Positions 49,032-62,462 of a DNA stretch of 64,000 bases are shown piece after piece. Position 1 is the first letter of the stretch. Each line of letters opens with the position of its first letter. The translations under genes were made by a program, and so were the position numbers. Source of the DNA: Buxus sempervirens (Eukaryota; Streptophyta; Magnoliopsida; Buxales; Buxaceae); assembly GCA_947561395.2 (NCBI GenBank), contig OX387182.1:1622001-1686000 (forward strand). The letters are read 5' to 3'. The notes under the pieces are model-generated. The model was given only the letters and a program-made list of their open reading frames with translations. It ran no database searches and was not told the origin of the DNA.

Positions 49032-49269
49032 TCTATATTACTATATAAAAAGAACCCTAGAAGCTCTCAACCAACATCTACTGCCCAAAAGGCCAGCGCT
49101 TTTATTTCTATTCACTTTTATTTCCCAATTAATTACTAACATCTATCTCAATAACGACCTACTATTCTAGCCTTATATAAGTAGTTTATATTCATATCCA
49201 AATATTTTAATGGATAAAAGGCATTGAATTATTCTTTTGCTGCGTACATTCCGTGTACATTTTCTCTAG
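49032..49269 (+). mobile_element. Short Helitron
   Basis: The 5' end TCTATATTACTATATAAAAA follows an A. The 3' end CTAG (49266-49269) precedes T and lies 7 bp after a GTAC...GTAC hairpin at 49244-49258. The hairpin is short, so the call is moderate. Confidence 0.6.
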
Positions 49270-49320
49270 TTATGCACTAAATTGAGTGAGCAATAGTTAT
49301 GCACTAAATTGAGTGAGCAA
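49267..49320. repeat. Perfect 27-bp tandem duplication
   Basis: TAGTTATGCACTAAATTGAG plus TGAGCAA occurs twice without change, starting inside the last bases of the short Helitron. Confidence 0.85.
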
Positions 49321-49433
49321 AGACTACCCAATCTTAGCTCAATTTTGTGATGTAAATGAGCTTTCTAAAGCTCAGGCTGAAATTATGAGCCAAATTATTA
49401 AGCTTAAGCCCTTCTAATTAATTCCCAAGAGAA

Positions 49434-49939
49434 GGGAAAATTATGAGAAAGGCCTGTATTTCAAAACTTAGAGGGAAAATTATGGGAAAGGCATGTATTT
49501 CAAAACTTAGAAGTCTATAAGCGTCCTTTTGGTGAAAATTTATAAAAGAAAAAAAGAACCCATGTGAATAACATGCGAGCACCAATTTCTAGATCAAACG
49601 AGATACAAGCATAATTATAATAGGATACAAACACAATCATACGGGAATAAAAGCACAATCATATGGGATATAGTATAATAGGATACAATCACAATCATAC
49701 AAGGATACAAGCATATTCATAGGAGGATACAAGTATAATCATACTAGGATACAAGTATATTCATATACAATATCATAAAAACAAGTAAGGGTAAATTAAG
49801 AAATTGGTACTCACATGCTGTTCATGTGAGGCCTTTTTCATAATTTTTCACCAACAAGAGGTCTGTAGTCTTCTAAATTTGAAGTACATGCCTTAAAGGA
49901 AAAGTTTCTTCAAAAGGAGGCATTTCCCATAAATTTCCC
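49434..49939. mobile_element. Mutator-like long-TIR element carrying a minisatellite
   Basis: GGGAAAATTATGAGAAAGG at the left mirrors the complement of the right end, GGGAAATTTATGGGAAATGC. The inverted similarity runs for well over 100 bp, through a TTGGTGAAAA block to a CATGTGAATAACATG / CATGCTGTTCATG block. The left arm holds a direct duplication of about 45 bp. No 9-bp target duplication is evident. A related single end lies at 8493. Confidence 0.65.
49601..49775. repeat. Minisatellite of about 22 bp inside the Mutator-like element
   Basis: Degenerate copies of GGATACAAG(C/T)(A/C)(C/T)A(A/T)TCAT follow each other about seven or eight times between the two inverted arms. Confidence 0.7.
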
Positions 49940-50383
49940 AAAAAATTAATAAAAGACATAAGATTTGAAATCAGCTGAGCCCCTCTTTGGATTACCTGAT
50001 TCGACTATTCGCTTGGATTTGCAGCCCAAAGGCCCCTAACCATTGGCTAAGCCACAACAATGTCCCAACCAAATGGGCGAACCGTCGAACCATGATCCGG
50101 CCTTCGTCGGGTCGGTAAAGCGCCTGGTTTCGGAACATTGAGATCCCAGGTTTCCAACAGACGAGGGGAGCGACGTATTATTATATTAAGTTCTTAAATA
50201 CCCGAAGCTTCATGTTCTCTAGATGCTTCGAAGAGCGAAGCAAGACAAGCCACAATTAGGGAAGCGCCATAACACCGTAATTAGGGTTTCTTAACCTCTG
50301 CAGTAGGGCTGTAGGGGTCTTTGATCCCAACGAGAGGTTTCTGGTTATCAGGGAACGCTATTCTTGATCGAGCTTGAGCTCCG
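49940..50383 (+). promoter_or_regulatory. Promoter and leader of the GFA2-like gene
   Basis: Gene-free and GC-richer than the DNA to its left; directly upstream of the start codon at 50384. The transcription start is not visible. The short frame MVRSNGARL begins at the first ATG downstream of the leader that joins the spliced frame. Confidence 0.5.
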
Positions 50384-53300
50384 ATGGTGCGCTCCAATGG
50401 TGCTAGACTCGCCTACTGGCTCGCCCGAAGGTCTCTCAGCTCGAAGCTCGTTGAAGATTCTCCAAATATCGTAAGCCAAGATTTTCCCTCCATTACATTC
50501 CTCTGAAGTGAGATAAGATTCCTTTATTCTTTCTATACCTTTTCCCTTCGTGTAAACTTGCGTTTTTGTCGTTACAGTTAAATGATTCGTTGAATCGAGC
50601 GAGTTGTCGGGGATTTCGTTGTGGAATCTGCAACTCGTTGCCGGTTTTCGGTCATGGAAATTCGGGAAATGGTAGGTTTCTGTTCCTCTAATTGTTGATC
50701 TAGCAGCGTATTTTATGTGTTTTGATTTACAATGCGTTTGAGCCGACAGTGAAAGAGAGGAAGTGGGCGCATTTTGGGTTCTTACATGGCAATTGGGGTG
50801 GTGCAGCTCGCTCTATCCACAGCACAGGTTTCGACATTCTTTTCAGCTTACTGCTGTTTATATTATCCATGTTTAAATCTGAAGCATTTCCTTTTTTTCA
50901 TTTTTCAATATAAATTCGTGGTTTTTGTTGTTATTGGTAGGATCTTTGTCAATGGCTTCAAGAGATTATTATGACGTACTTGGTGTAGCCAAAAATGCTG
51001 GTCAATCGGAAATAAAAAAGGCTTATTATGCGGTAGGTTTTGCTCTCCATCCCGGGTGATCATTTTTTAACACATGGGTGCATTCTGACAGGCTTGTGTA
51101 GTCATCTACAGCTATTGCAACATGTTCCATCTCTTTATATACGTTTGTCTTGCGTTTTTTCTTTGTTTTTTTTGTTGTTCTTTCATTTTTTTTTTATTAG
51201 TGTTATTATTATTATTATTCTTACTATTATTTTTTTGGTGCTGTTGCAGCTTGCCAAGAAGCTCCATCCAGACACAAACAAGGAAGATCCTGATGCGGAA
51301 AGAAAATTTCAGGAGGTTCAAAAGGCCTATGAGGTAATCTTTTTTTAGCTTTGAACAGGCAGTTTATACTTTGACCAATTTACAGCCTTCTAGTCCATTA
51401 CATGGTGTAAAAATGCTGTTTGCTGTATTTTAGGTATTAAAGGACGAGGAAAAGCGATCACTTTATGACCAGGTGTGTCAGTTTACCTTTGGGTAGTTTT
51501 TTTCTTTTTTTACTTAGAATAGAGAATTTAATGTTTGTAATCCTTCTATAGGTTGGTCATGATGGATTTGAACAAGCTGCTGCTGGTGGTGGCCCTGGTG
51601 GCCCATTTGGAGGTCCTGGATTTGGTAACCCTTTTGAAGACATCTTTGGTACCAGTGGAATGAGTGATGTAAGGACTTCCTTAGTTCCTTTCAATTGGTT
51701 TCCTATTTTATCATTTATTTCTTCATTGCATTTGGTGAAGGTCTTGACCATTTTATTTTACTTCCAATGAGATGCTTTTATGTTTACATACAATTAGGTC
51801 ATATAAGTATAAAAATTCATCATTCTGAATGAGGCCCTCTTTTTTAATGAGGGAGAAAGTTATATGGGTTGCCATTTTTTTCTTTTTTGATGAAAAGTAA
51901 TATTATATTATGAAAAATAAGAAATACAACGCAACAAGAATTACCAATACCTCTGACTAAACAAAAGAACTAAATTCCCACCATACAACAGGGAAAAGGC
52001 ACAAACTACCCAAACTACAATAAAACAGAAGCACCAAAAAGATGATAGCTTTGGAGGAGGTTGAAAGAGGTATTCAGCCCATCATCCAAGGGAAAAAAAC
52101 AGCCTAAGCAGGAGATATGCCACTTCCTCCCATTTGCACATGAAGTTTGTAATTGTGTGTACATAACAAAGTCCTGCTTGAATGCTAACCAAGATGCGCA
52201 ATTTAGCCTAATAGACTCATCATAAACCTCATCCCAGGTAGGCACACCTCCCTCAAAAATCCTTTTATTCCTCCCTTTCCACACTACCCAAATGAAAGCC
52301 TAAGGAATTAACTGCTTCACTAGTCTTCCCCTCTTCCCATATTGAGTGAAGGTGCTTATTCTCACACAGAAATCCATGCATGTGTACAGACATGGATAAA
52401 CATTGATCTTGATGCTAGTTGGACTGCTATCAGCTGTCATTGGTTCTCACTTTGTTATGATATATTTCACATTTTTCATCTTATCAATGTCACAGCAATA
52501 GTTTTTTTTGACTTGAAGGTATGATTGCACGTAAGTGCATGCGTGGTTGAGTACCTCAACATTGCTGTAAGTAGATTGGCCTAGGATAAACCTTTTCCTG
52601 AGAGGATTGCACTGTCAATTCATGTTTTTTTTTGCAATGTTTTTAAAACCATTTGGGGCTTATACCTTGTGTCTTGCCTCAAGAGGAGGTCCATACAACC
52701 TCCTTGAGGATAAAGTTATGTATGCTTACATCTCATGATGGTTTCAGCTTCAAATAGGAGGCTTGCATGAAGCTTAAACTTCACACCTCGTGGCTCGCTT
52801 TTACATCTTATGCTTAGTATCGCAGTAGAATTGGATAATTCTCATGCTTTGAGTCCACAATTTTATTCTTTAAGGTGAATCACCAGACAGTCACATTTTT
52901 TTTTTTTTTTTGGGATAGGTAATAAGGATTTATATTAATGTATGATAAGAATGTTTTGGAGGTACACAGATTGTGTACCTAGAAGTACAATGCTGGAACA
53001 ACTGTCTTAGATTTACATGAGGAATCCCTTCCCCATCCCGTTTTAATTTGAAAAATAAGTCTTTTCCATAAATTCTTGCACAGAGATGGCATCCATTAAG
53101 TGATGAGCTGACAGCCAACTGTAAATTAGTCTTAAGACTTTCCTCTCCAAAACTGCCTTCTTCCTCTCTGTGTTTCTGAATATTCTCTGGTTTCTTTCCC
53201 CCCAAGTCACCCATGAGATAGCTGCAGGGGTGACATTCAAAACCATCTTCTATGGGGATCTTCCTCTCCTCAATCCCCATGCCTCCAACACTTTGCTAAA

Positions 53301-56300
53301 ACCTCCTGCCTGTACCCAAGGTAACCGAAATCTCCCAAGGATTGCATCCCATAAGTTACTTCTTTACAATGAACTAGTAGATGGTCCACCGTTTTTTCAT
53401 CCTCCTTACACATGATGCATCTATTTGCTAACTGCCAGTCCCCTATTATAAGATGGTTCACTGTAAGAATCTTATCAAGAGCTGATACCCATAGGAAAAA
53501 ATACACCTTGCTAGGGATGAGTTCTAACCATACCACTTCACACTCCTTGAATAAATTGCCAGAATAGTTTATGGACTCAAATGCTTCTTTAATTGAGAAT
53601 CTTCCTGATTTCCCTTTAGTCCACACCCTCACATCGTCTTCTTGGACCACCCGAACATTATATACCTCTTGCAATAACTCCTTAAATTTGCCAACTTCCC
53701 AATCAAGAAGATTTCTTCTCAAGACAATGTTCCATGTACCACCAGCAGCACCGCTATCAAAGTAATCTCTAACAAAAGCTTGTTTGTCCCTGCAAATATT
53801 ATATATGCAACTATACTTGTTCTTGAACCTCTCACTTCCGCGCCATAGACAGTCACACTTTTTATATTATGGCGTGTCGGTGAAATTTCGTTTTTCAAGT
53901 GGTAGCGACACAATTTGAATAAAAATCTTAGGCTTTTCCCTTCCATGCTGGCGAAATTAGCGGCATGCCAGCAAAATTTGGGAAATGTTTCACTATGAAA
54001 AATTTCGGTGAAATTTGGCGGCATACCAGCAAAATTTTCCTAGATTTCTCCAAAATGGGGAAATTTTTTTCCTTAGACATGCCCCCGCAAAATACGAAAT
54101 TTAAAACCTTGTTTTATTTCTTATACTAATGAGTTCATTTAGATAATATGCAACGTTATGATGGGATCAAGGATAGGGTACGGAAAATAAAGAAAGTTTA
54201 TTAAAATATCTCCATTTGTGGAGGGAGAAACCGAGATAACAAAAGCAAACTTCTTCCTTTACATCACTGACTTACTTCTTATTTATAATAAATAACCTAT
54301 CAACTCAAGTACCAGACCTTCTGATATCACGCAACAACTATATTAATCTTTGGCGAATCCTATGCAGTGTTCCATACCTTCGCGCCCTGCATCTTCAACT
54401 ACTTCACTAGAGATCAGCACCTGCATCCTTCATTTTCTCACCTGCAAACGTCCCGAGATATTTGGGATTGCATTTCCTTTGCCTCTGTGGTCTTCCATTC
54501 GCATCATTCGCCCCCCAGGAAGTCGGACCTTGTCCTCAAGGTCAAGTTTAGGAACTGGTTAGAGAGCTGGGTTACAGATTCCCAAGTGGCTTCCTCTTCA
54601 GGGAGATTTTTCCAGCCAACCAAAGCCTCTGCTACAATTTTTGTGCCATGCTTCACCCACTTGAAATCTTTGATCAACAATGGTTCCAACACCAATTCTC
54701 CTTCAGTAGATACTGGAGGTGTTGTGTATAGAGGAACATCTTCTCGGCCAACATGTCTCTTAAGGCAAGATATGTGAAATACAGGGTGTACTTTGGATTG
54801 CTCCAGTAGCTTGAGGCGATAAGCAACGTTGCCTATTTTCTCAATCACCCGCAAGGGCCCAAAATACTTGTTAGCTAGCTTCTGATGAGCTCTTTGAAAA
54901 ACTGAACTTTTTCTAAATGGTTGCAACTTCAGAAATACCCAGTCATTCTCCTTGAACGAGTCATCATGACTATGTGCATCTGCTTGCTGTTTCATATGGT
55001 TTTGGGCTCGCTCCAAGTTCTGCTTAAGATGCAGTAATAACTCATCTCGATCCACCAGTTCTTGATCTATTTCATCCACCATCGAACTTCCCAGTAGATA
55101 ATGTGTCACAGTAGGGGGAGGTATGCCATACAGTGCTTGGAATGGGGTGATGCCAATAGCTCTATGGAAAGTGGTGTTATACTAGAATTCTGCCCAAGGC
55201 AATTGTTGGCACCATTTTTTTGGGCATTGACTTGTGAGGCAACATAAATATTGCTCTAAGCATCGGTTTACTACTTCGGTTTGACCATCAGTCTCTGGGT
55301 GATAAGCTGAAGTCATGTTCAATCAAGTGCCTTGTAGTGCCAAGAATTCTTTCCAGAAGTTTCTGGTGAAGAGTTTATCTCGATCACTCACAATGGTACG
55401 TGGCATGCCATGGAGCCGAGCCACCTGTTCAACATAAGTCTCTGAAATTTTCTTGGCTGTGAATGGGTGTGTGATTGGTATGAAATGAGCGTACTTTGAA
55501 AGACGATCCACCACTACAAGGATTGCATTCTTCCCATTTGAATTGGTAATCCCTCGATGAAATCCATCGATACATCCTCCAAACTCACGTTGGAATCGGT
55601 AACGGTTGAAGAAGCCCAACTGGAGATCGAGACTCTGTTTTATTTCGCTAGCAAGTGTCACATGAAGAAATAAATTTCTGCACATCCTTGCAAAGTCCTT
55701 CCCAATAAAATGCCTGAGCCAACCTCTTGCCTGTTCTGAGTATTCCAGAGTGTCCTCCTCCCTTAGTATCATGATACTCTTCCAATAGCTGGTTTTTAAT
55801 GATAGAATCAGGTGGAATGACAACCCGATTTTTGTACCATAGTAAATCGTCTTTCCAACAATAATGAGACAGAGACGTGGGGCTCTTTTGCATTTTGGCT
55901 TTTAATTCTTGCACCCAAGGGCTTTCAATCAAAGCCTTTTTTAATTCTTCCCAAATTGCAAAATGTGGACCTGATATGGGTTGCAACTCTGGAGAGCCCA
56001 CTTCCCTAGACAAGGAATCAGCAGCATCATTTTGTTTGCCAGGTCGATAGATGATCTCGTATTCATAGCCAAGTAGCTTTGTCACCCACTTTTGTTGCTC
56101 TGGGTTGGAGACTCGTTCTAGGAAAAATTACAGACTACGTTGATCAGTAAGGATTTGGAATTTCCTACCCAGTAAGTACGGTCTCGAACATCGTATAGCC
56201 TCCAAAATAGCAAGCATTTCTTTCGAATAAATGGGCCAAGAACGCTTTTGTGGGCCTAAAGCTCGACTAAGAAAGGCTATTGGCCTTCCTTGTTGTGAAA

Positions 56301-59300
56301 GCACCGTTCCAATCCCTGTATTTGAGGCATCTGCTTCAATTACGAAAACTTCATTAAAGTTAGGAGTAGCTAGAACCGGTGTACTTGTCATGGCAAATTT
56401 GAGCTCTTCAAAGGCTTTGTTAGATTTCTTGTCCCATGTGAACTGCCCCTTCTTTAAGAGTTGAGTGAGTGGTGCTGCTATTGTTCCATAATCACGAACA
56501 AACTTACGGTAATATCTCGTAAGTCCAAGAAATCCCCGCAGTTCAGTGACTGTTGTCGGCTTGGGAAACCTTGTCATTACTGCTATCTTACTTCCATCCA
56601 CTCGTACACCTTGAGCTGAGATAATATATCCGAAGTACTCAACCTCTTGACGCCCAAATACACACTTTGAGGGTTTTATTAAAATTGCTGATCTCGCAAA
56701 AATTTTAAAACCTCATGGATGTGTTTCAAATGTGATTCCCATGAGCCACTGTATATTAGAATATCATCAAAAAAATACTAAAACATACTTACTAAGTAGT
56801 GGCTGAAAAATCGCATTCATAATTGCTTGGAAGGTTGATGGAGCATTACACAAGCCGAATGGCATTATGAGGTACTCATAATAACCATTATGTGTTCGAA
56901 ACGCCGTTTTGTGGATGTCTTCTGGATGGACCTGAATCTGGTGATATCCCACCCTGAGATCGAGTTTGGTAAAGAATTTTGCACCATGTAATTCATCTAT
57001 CATATCATCAACTGTAGGGATTGGGAATCTATCCTTTATGGTAGCTTCATTTAAGGCACGGTAGTCCGTACAAAAACGCCATGACCCGTCCTTCTTTTTG
57101 ACTAAAAGCATCGGCGATGAAAAGGGGCTTTGGCTAGGCCGAATAGTTCCTGTCTTGAGCATTTCAGCCACCTGTTTTTCAATTTCATTCTTTTGAAAGT
57201 GTGCATATCTATAGGGACATACGTTAATTGCTAAAACTCCTTCCTTGAGAGGGATGTGGTGGTCAACTTCCCTAAGAGGAGGCAGGGTACGTGGCTCTTC
57301 AAAAATGGGTGCAAACTCTTCTAAAATGAGTTGAATTTGAGGAGAAACCCAATGAGAATCTTCTGGATGTGCAACTTCTTTAATCATCAAGGCAAAGAGG
57401 GCCCCACCATCATGCACCTCTTTGTTTAAAGAGTAAACAGAAACTTCCTTCATAGAAGATTGACCCAGCCCATGAAGGAATCTCATTTGGCCCTCCCATT
57501 CAAATCGCATTGTCAAATTTTTCCAATCGCATAATACCGGGCCAAGCACCTCTAACCATTGCACACCAAGAACAATACCCAACCCCTGCAATGGAAGGGA
57601 AAAGAGAGAAACAGTGAATTGAAACCCCTGAATCTCCATGGGAACAGCTTCATGCTTTTCATGGCACGATAATTGTCCTCCATCGGCTATCTTCACAGTG
57701 AAATAGTCTGTAGGAATAATAGGAAGCCACAAAATTCGAGCAATTCGAGTATTGATAAAATTGTGGCTAGGGCCACTATTCACTAGGACAGAAACATGTT
57801 GTCGATGTATAGTTGCTCAGAACTTCATGGTTTGAGGGCCCTTCCACCCCGAGAACGCGTGAAGAGTGATCTTGGCTCCGTCCTCTTGATCCTCATGCTC
57901 GATCTCTTTAATAATAGGTCCAGTTTGTGGTGAGGTTTCACGAGGTTCTTCATCTTTGCTGGCTACGCCTTTGATGAGAAACAGTTGTGGAATCTTACAC
58001 CGATGACCAGGAGTGAATCTCTTGTTACAATTGAAACACAGTCCCTTCTCACGGCGATGCTGCATTTCCTCCCATGATAGCCTCTTAACTAGTGACCCAA
58101 CCCCCTGTTTTGGGCCTATAGCTGAAGGGTTGTTGGAGGTGGCGGTGCAGGGAGATATCTTGAAACTGGAGCTACGCGAGCTGGGTCAAACCTTGTTTGC
58201 TTCCTTCTTCAGCTGAGTTGGTCCTCTTTCATTCGTGCCACTCCAATGGCTTCTCGTAAGGTTCGAGGTTTGGCCATCCGTACCTCATCTGCAATTTCAT
58301 CACGCAAGCCTCCAAGAAAGGTGTCGATCAGTGCTGTTTGAGGCCAGCCAATAACTCAGTTAGGCAAGCGCTCAAATTCACGTTGATATTCTCACAGCGA
58401 TCCGGTCTGTTTAACTCGTGATAAGGCTTCATCAAAGCCTTCAAATTCTGTTGGTCCGAAACGTACCATGATCTCCCTTTCGAACAGCTCCCAAGTGATA
58501 ACCACACCTTCATCTCGTTGAACCCGCTTGAGCCATTGCCACCATTGATTCGCCTCTCCCTCCAAGTGAAAAGAAGCTAACGATACTCTCTGGTCAGCTG
58601 ATGTTCCCTGGTATTCAAAATACTGGATTGCCCGGCTGAGCCACTCCGTAGGATCATCTCCAAAGAATTTTGGAAAATCCAATTTAGCCACTCAATGATT
58701 AGGTCAGTGGAACTGGTGTTCATCACGCACTGCCGCGGCATGTGAAGACGACCCCCTATCTGTTCGATGATGTGTTGAGTGCTCCCAAGAAGACCGGAAC
58801 CCAGATAAGGATTCCAATACCTCTCGAAGCCTCTCCTCCATTTCTCGCATTTGAACACGCGTCTCATGAGAATCAACAGCAGTTCGCTGCATTCCTTCAC
58901 GGAGCTCGTTCACATCGCCCTCAAGCTTCTCAAGCCTTTCCTTGTGGGTAGCCATCAAACCTGGCTCTGATACTAGAATTGATGGGATCAAGGATAGGGT
59001 ACGGAAAATAAAGAAATTTTATTAAAATATCTCCACTTGTGGTGGGAGAAACCGAGATAACAAAAGCAGACTTCTTCCTTCACATCACGTAATTACTCTT
59101 ATTTATAATAAATAACTTATCAACTCAAGTACCAGACCTTCTGATATCACGCAACAACTATATTAGTCTCTGGCGAATCCTATGCAACGTTCCCTACCTT
59201 CGCGCCCCGCATCTTCAACTACTTCACTAGAGATCAGCACCTGCATCCTTCATTTTCTCACCTGCTAACGTCCCGAGATATTTGGGATTGCGTTTCCTTT

Positions 59301-62300
59301 GCCTCTGTGGTCTTCCATTCGCATCACGTTAACATTATGTTTTAAGCTAAGTTAAAAAAATCTTGCTTCATACATAGTTGTGAAGATCAGTTTTGGATGA
59401 AATGGCTGATAATTTTCTATTGACATGATGATTAATGTCTCCTTTTATGTAGAACTATGTGTTTGACGTACTACTTATAAGTTATGAAATCCATGCAAAT
59501 TCTTTTTTTTAAATCGGTAATGAAGATTTTATTAGAAAGAAACTAAAGATGAAACAAGATACATTGCTGTACACCAAAGGTGTACATAACACCCACCCCC
59601 TCCACCTCCTCTACAAAGCATTGAAATCCTCACACATTAGAACATCGTGATATTTCAACCCCTTACAAAACTCCACCGCCGACGCCCAATAGAGGATAAA
59701 ACTTGGCGAGTATTTGAAGAGAGCATCCCGAGACCTTTCCTTATCCTCAAAGATCCTATTTTTCCGTTCCTTCCAAACTGCCCACATAACTGCCCCCGGT
59801 GTTAACCTCCAAAAAACCTTTGATAGGAGAGGCTCCTTTTGAGATCTTCCAACATAGAAGAAGATTAGATACATCTTTGGGCTGAACCCAAGCTACCCCA
59901 AATTTAGCTAAGAAAGCGTTCCAGTTTGCATTTAGATAAGTGGTAATATCTTTTCTTGTGAAGTCATAGTTATTTTCCATTTTGTTACCTTGGCATGATG
60001 TGACGTTGATTAATTTTTTTTGAATGTTTTCATTCATTATCGATAATTAAGACAAAGACACTGATTAGAATTTTTTTTAAATGCATGGCTGTAGCAATTT
60101 AGCATAATATAAATTTTTATTAGACTTCTTGTTGTTACAATTAAGATACTATGATATAAAATGCCATGCTTCAGATTCTTGAATCTGATGTGTAATAATC
60201 TTATTATTTGTGTTTCCATTATATATTCTTTGTGTTGTTTCCCCATCAGCTATGAGATATGTAATCCTATTTTTGCGGCAATGTGAATAGTTCCTAGAAT
60301 ATGTGCTTTTAATCTGGGTTCAGCAAAATCAAGGCATTGCTATGAACACCTAAGATCTAATGCTTGATGTTATTGAATGTTCATTATGAAATGCGAAGCA
60401 TAGAAGTCAATGCTGTATGTTACTCCCAGCAAATAGTTGTTAGTATACCGATAAAAAAATAGTTGTTACCATGACTGAGTTGTTAACATGGTTAAAATGT
60501 AGTTGATGTTCCTATTTTCAGTGACTCTGTATTTAATTGAGAATTCTACTTTGAGCCTTGATATCTAACTGTTTTATGTTGAATCTTGTTTTGGTTGATC
60601 ATAAAATGGGGATTAGTTCTTCAAGTCGGTCTTCAATCAACAAGGATTTGGCGGTCAAAATGTGAAGGTCCACATTTGTTTTTAATCTATAATTGCTGAT
60701 AACTGTGATTTTGGTTTTTGGGTTGGAATCATTTTCCTCAACTTACATCCATGTTTCCTCACAAATATAGGTTACCCTCGAAGTTTCTTTCATGGAAGCC
60801 GTTCAAGGGTGCACCAAAACTGTAACATTTGAAACCGCTTTACCGTGCGAAGCGTGTGGTATGAAATATATGTCTATATTAATTAAAATCTTTCATATTT
60901 TGTTCTGTTTAACTATTTCTTTCTGTAGGTTAAATGTGTTTTTATATCTCTGATTCCATTGGAATATTCATTTGCAGGTGGAACTGGTGTGCCTCCTGGG
61001 ACAAAACCCGAGACATGCAGGCCTTGTAGAGGCTCAGGAATGGTCAGTTTTCTGGGGAGCATATCTTAATGTTTACCAATTAAACAGAAATAGATTTATG
61101 TTTTATAGTTAACATTTGGCTTCTGCTACATCTACAGATATTCATGCAAAAGGGGCCATTTAGGTTGCAGACAACCTGCACTCAGTGCGGTGGAACCGGT
61201 AAAACTGTGACGGTAAAGTGTGCTTGTTGCATCTGTTTGTCATCTCTACTTCTTGGATGAGCTAGTTGATAATATTTTCAACTGTGTCATTTGGGTCTGT
61301 CGTAAAATTTTTATCTTTTGTAATACGATCTGGAGTGGTATCTGTTATTATCATAAATGGGATTTTGTGGTAATAGAACAGGTTTTGTAGGGTTTATTTT
61401 ATATTTTTAATTCCCTTTACAGATGTCGCTATTTTTACAAGAAGGCTTTTTGTTGTTGCTATTCATTTTTCCCCTTAAATTTAGGAGGAAAGGAGAAAAG
61501 AATAAGAGATGAGGGGAAATAAGGAGAATTAACATACAAATTTCAATTAGATAATAACTTTGTAACCTAGAAATTTATATCATCTGAATGGATCAGTGAA
61601 AATAAGCTATTAATTCAAGTTTTATTCAGATTTTGTATGATATTTTGAAGCCTATTTTTTGTTCTTCCTGCCATTTTTTAAATTTGTGGGCTCACTTGTT
61701 GATTTCTGAACTAACAGCATTTTGTAATGGCCACTTTATATTATATTTATTCGTTAAAAAATCCTACAAAATGTCTTTGATGATAGATTTTTCTGTAAAA
61801 TGATAACTATTTTTTTTTAACCTAATCTAGTGTTTCAACGATTTTGTGCTCATAAATCTCTGAATTTTTTCAAATAGCTTAAATTTCTGATTAACTGTTC
61901 TTGGTAGATGTGAACACTTAGCTTGAGTAGTTTGCTGGTCTGGGTTGCCACATGCAACATGTGTCTAACTGAACATGAAAGATTGCTTGATGAGTATAAA
62001 ATCTTGACTTTTGGTAGGTGACCAAGGTCAGTACTTGTTTTAGGTGGCATTATGTGTCATAAATTTGACTCTCCACATTGTATTACACTCTTTGATCTTC
62101 AATCATGTTGTAATATGGATTTAGGGATAGTGATATAGTGCTTTGGTTTTTTTTTTTTTTTGGGTTCTAATGCCAAATTCACAATGTTGGTAGTTGATTT
62201 TCTGAGCCATTTAAGTAAACCTGTCCAATATAGAAGAAGACCCAAGGTAAACTTTTAGAACGAGATCAATATAGAAGAGACCCAAGGCAACTTATAGTTA

Positions 62301-62422
62301 AGTTGATGGAACTTGGTGGCTTGATTGGTGCAGACTCTTATTTTGTTACTTGCTTGGACACTACTTTTATGACTATTTTGTGGCCACACGGTGATTGTGT
62401 TCATAAGATATACATGGAAAGG

Positions 62423-62462
<40 letters not shown>

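Larger units (their letters stand above)
54159..59326 (-). mobile_element. Ty3/Gypsy LTR retrotransposon, complete but dead
   Basis: Two LTRs of about 348 bp (54159-54506 and 58980-59326) start TGATGGGATC and end CGCATCA, a few percent different. CGTTA flanks both sides (54154-54158 and 59327-59331). On the minus strand, a TATCAGAGCCAGG primer site for initiator tRNA-Met follows the right LTR. Order: gag (58991-58392), CCHC knuckle ([14 protein letters not shown], 58065-57817), protease and reverse transcriptase (57783-56767, with [11 protein letters not shown]), RNase H (56601-56128), integrase (56085-55323, [11 protein letters not shown] and [11 protein letters not shown]) and a chromodomain-like end (55109-54504, [13 protein letters not shown]). 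This order and the chromodomain mark a chromovirus; size suggests the Reina group. The polyprotein is broken by several stops and frameshifts, so it is inactive. Confidence 0.92.
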
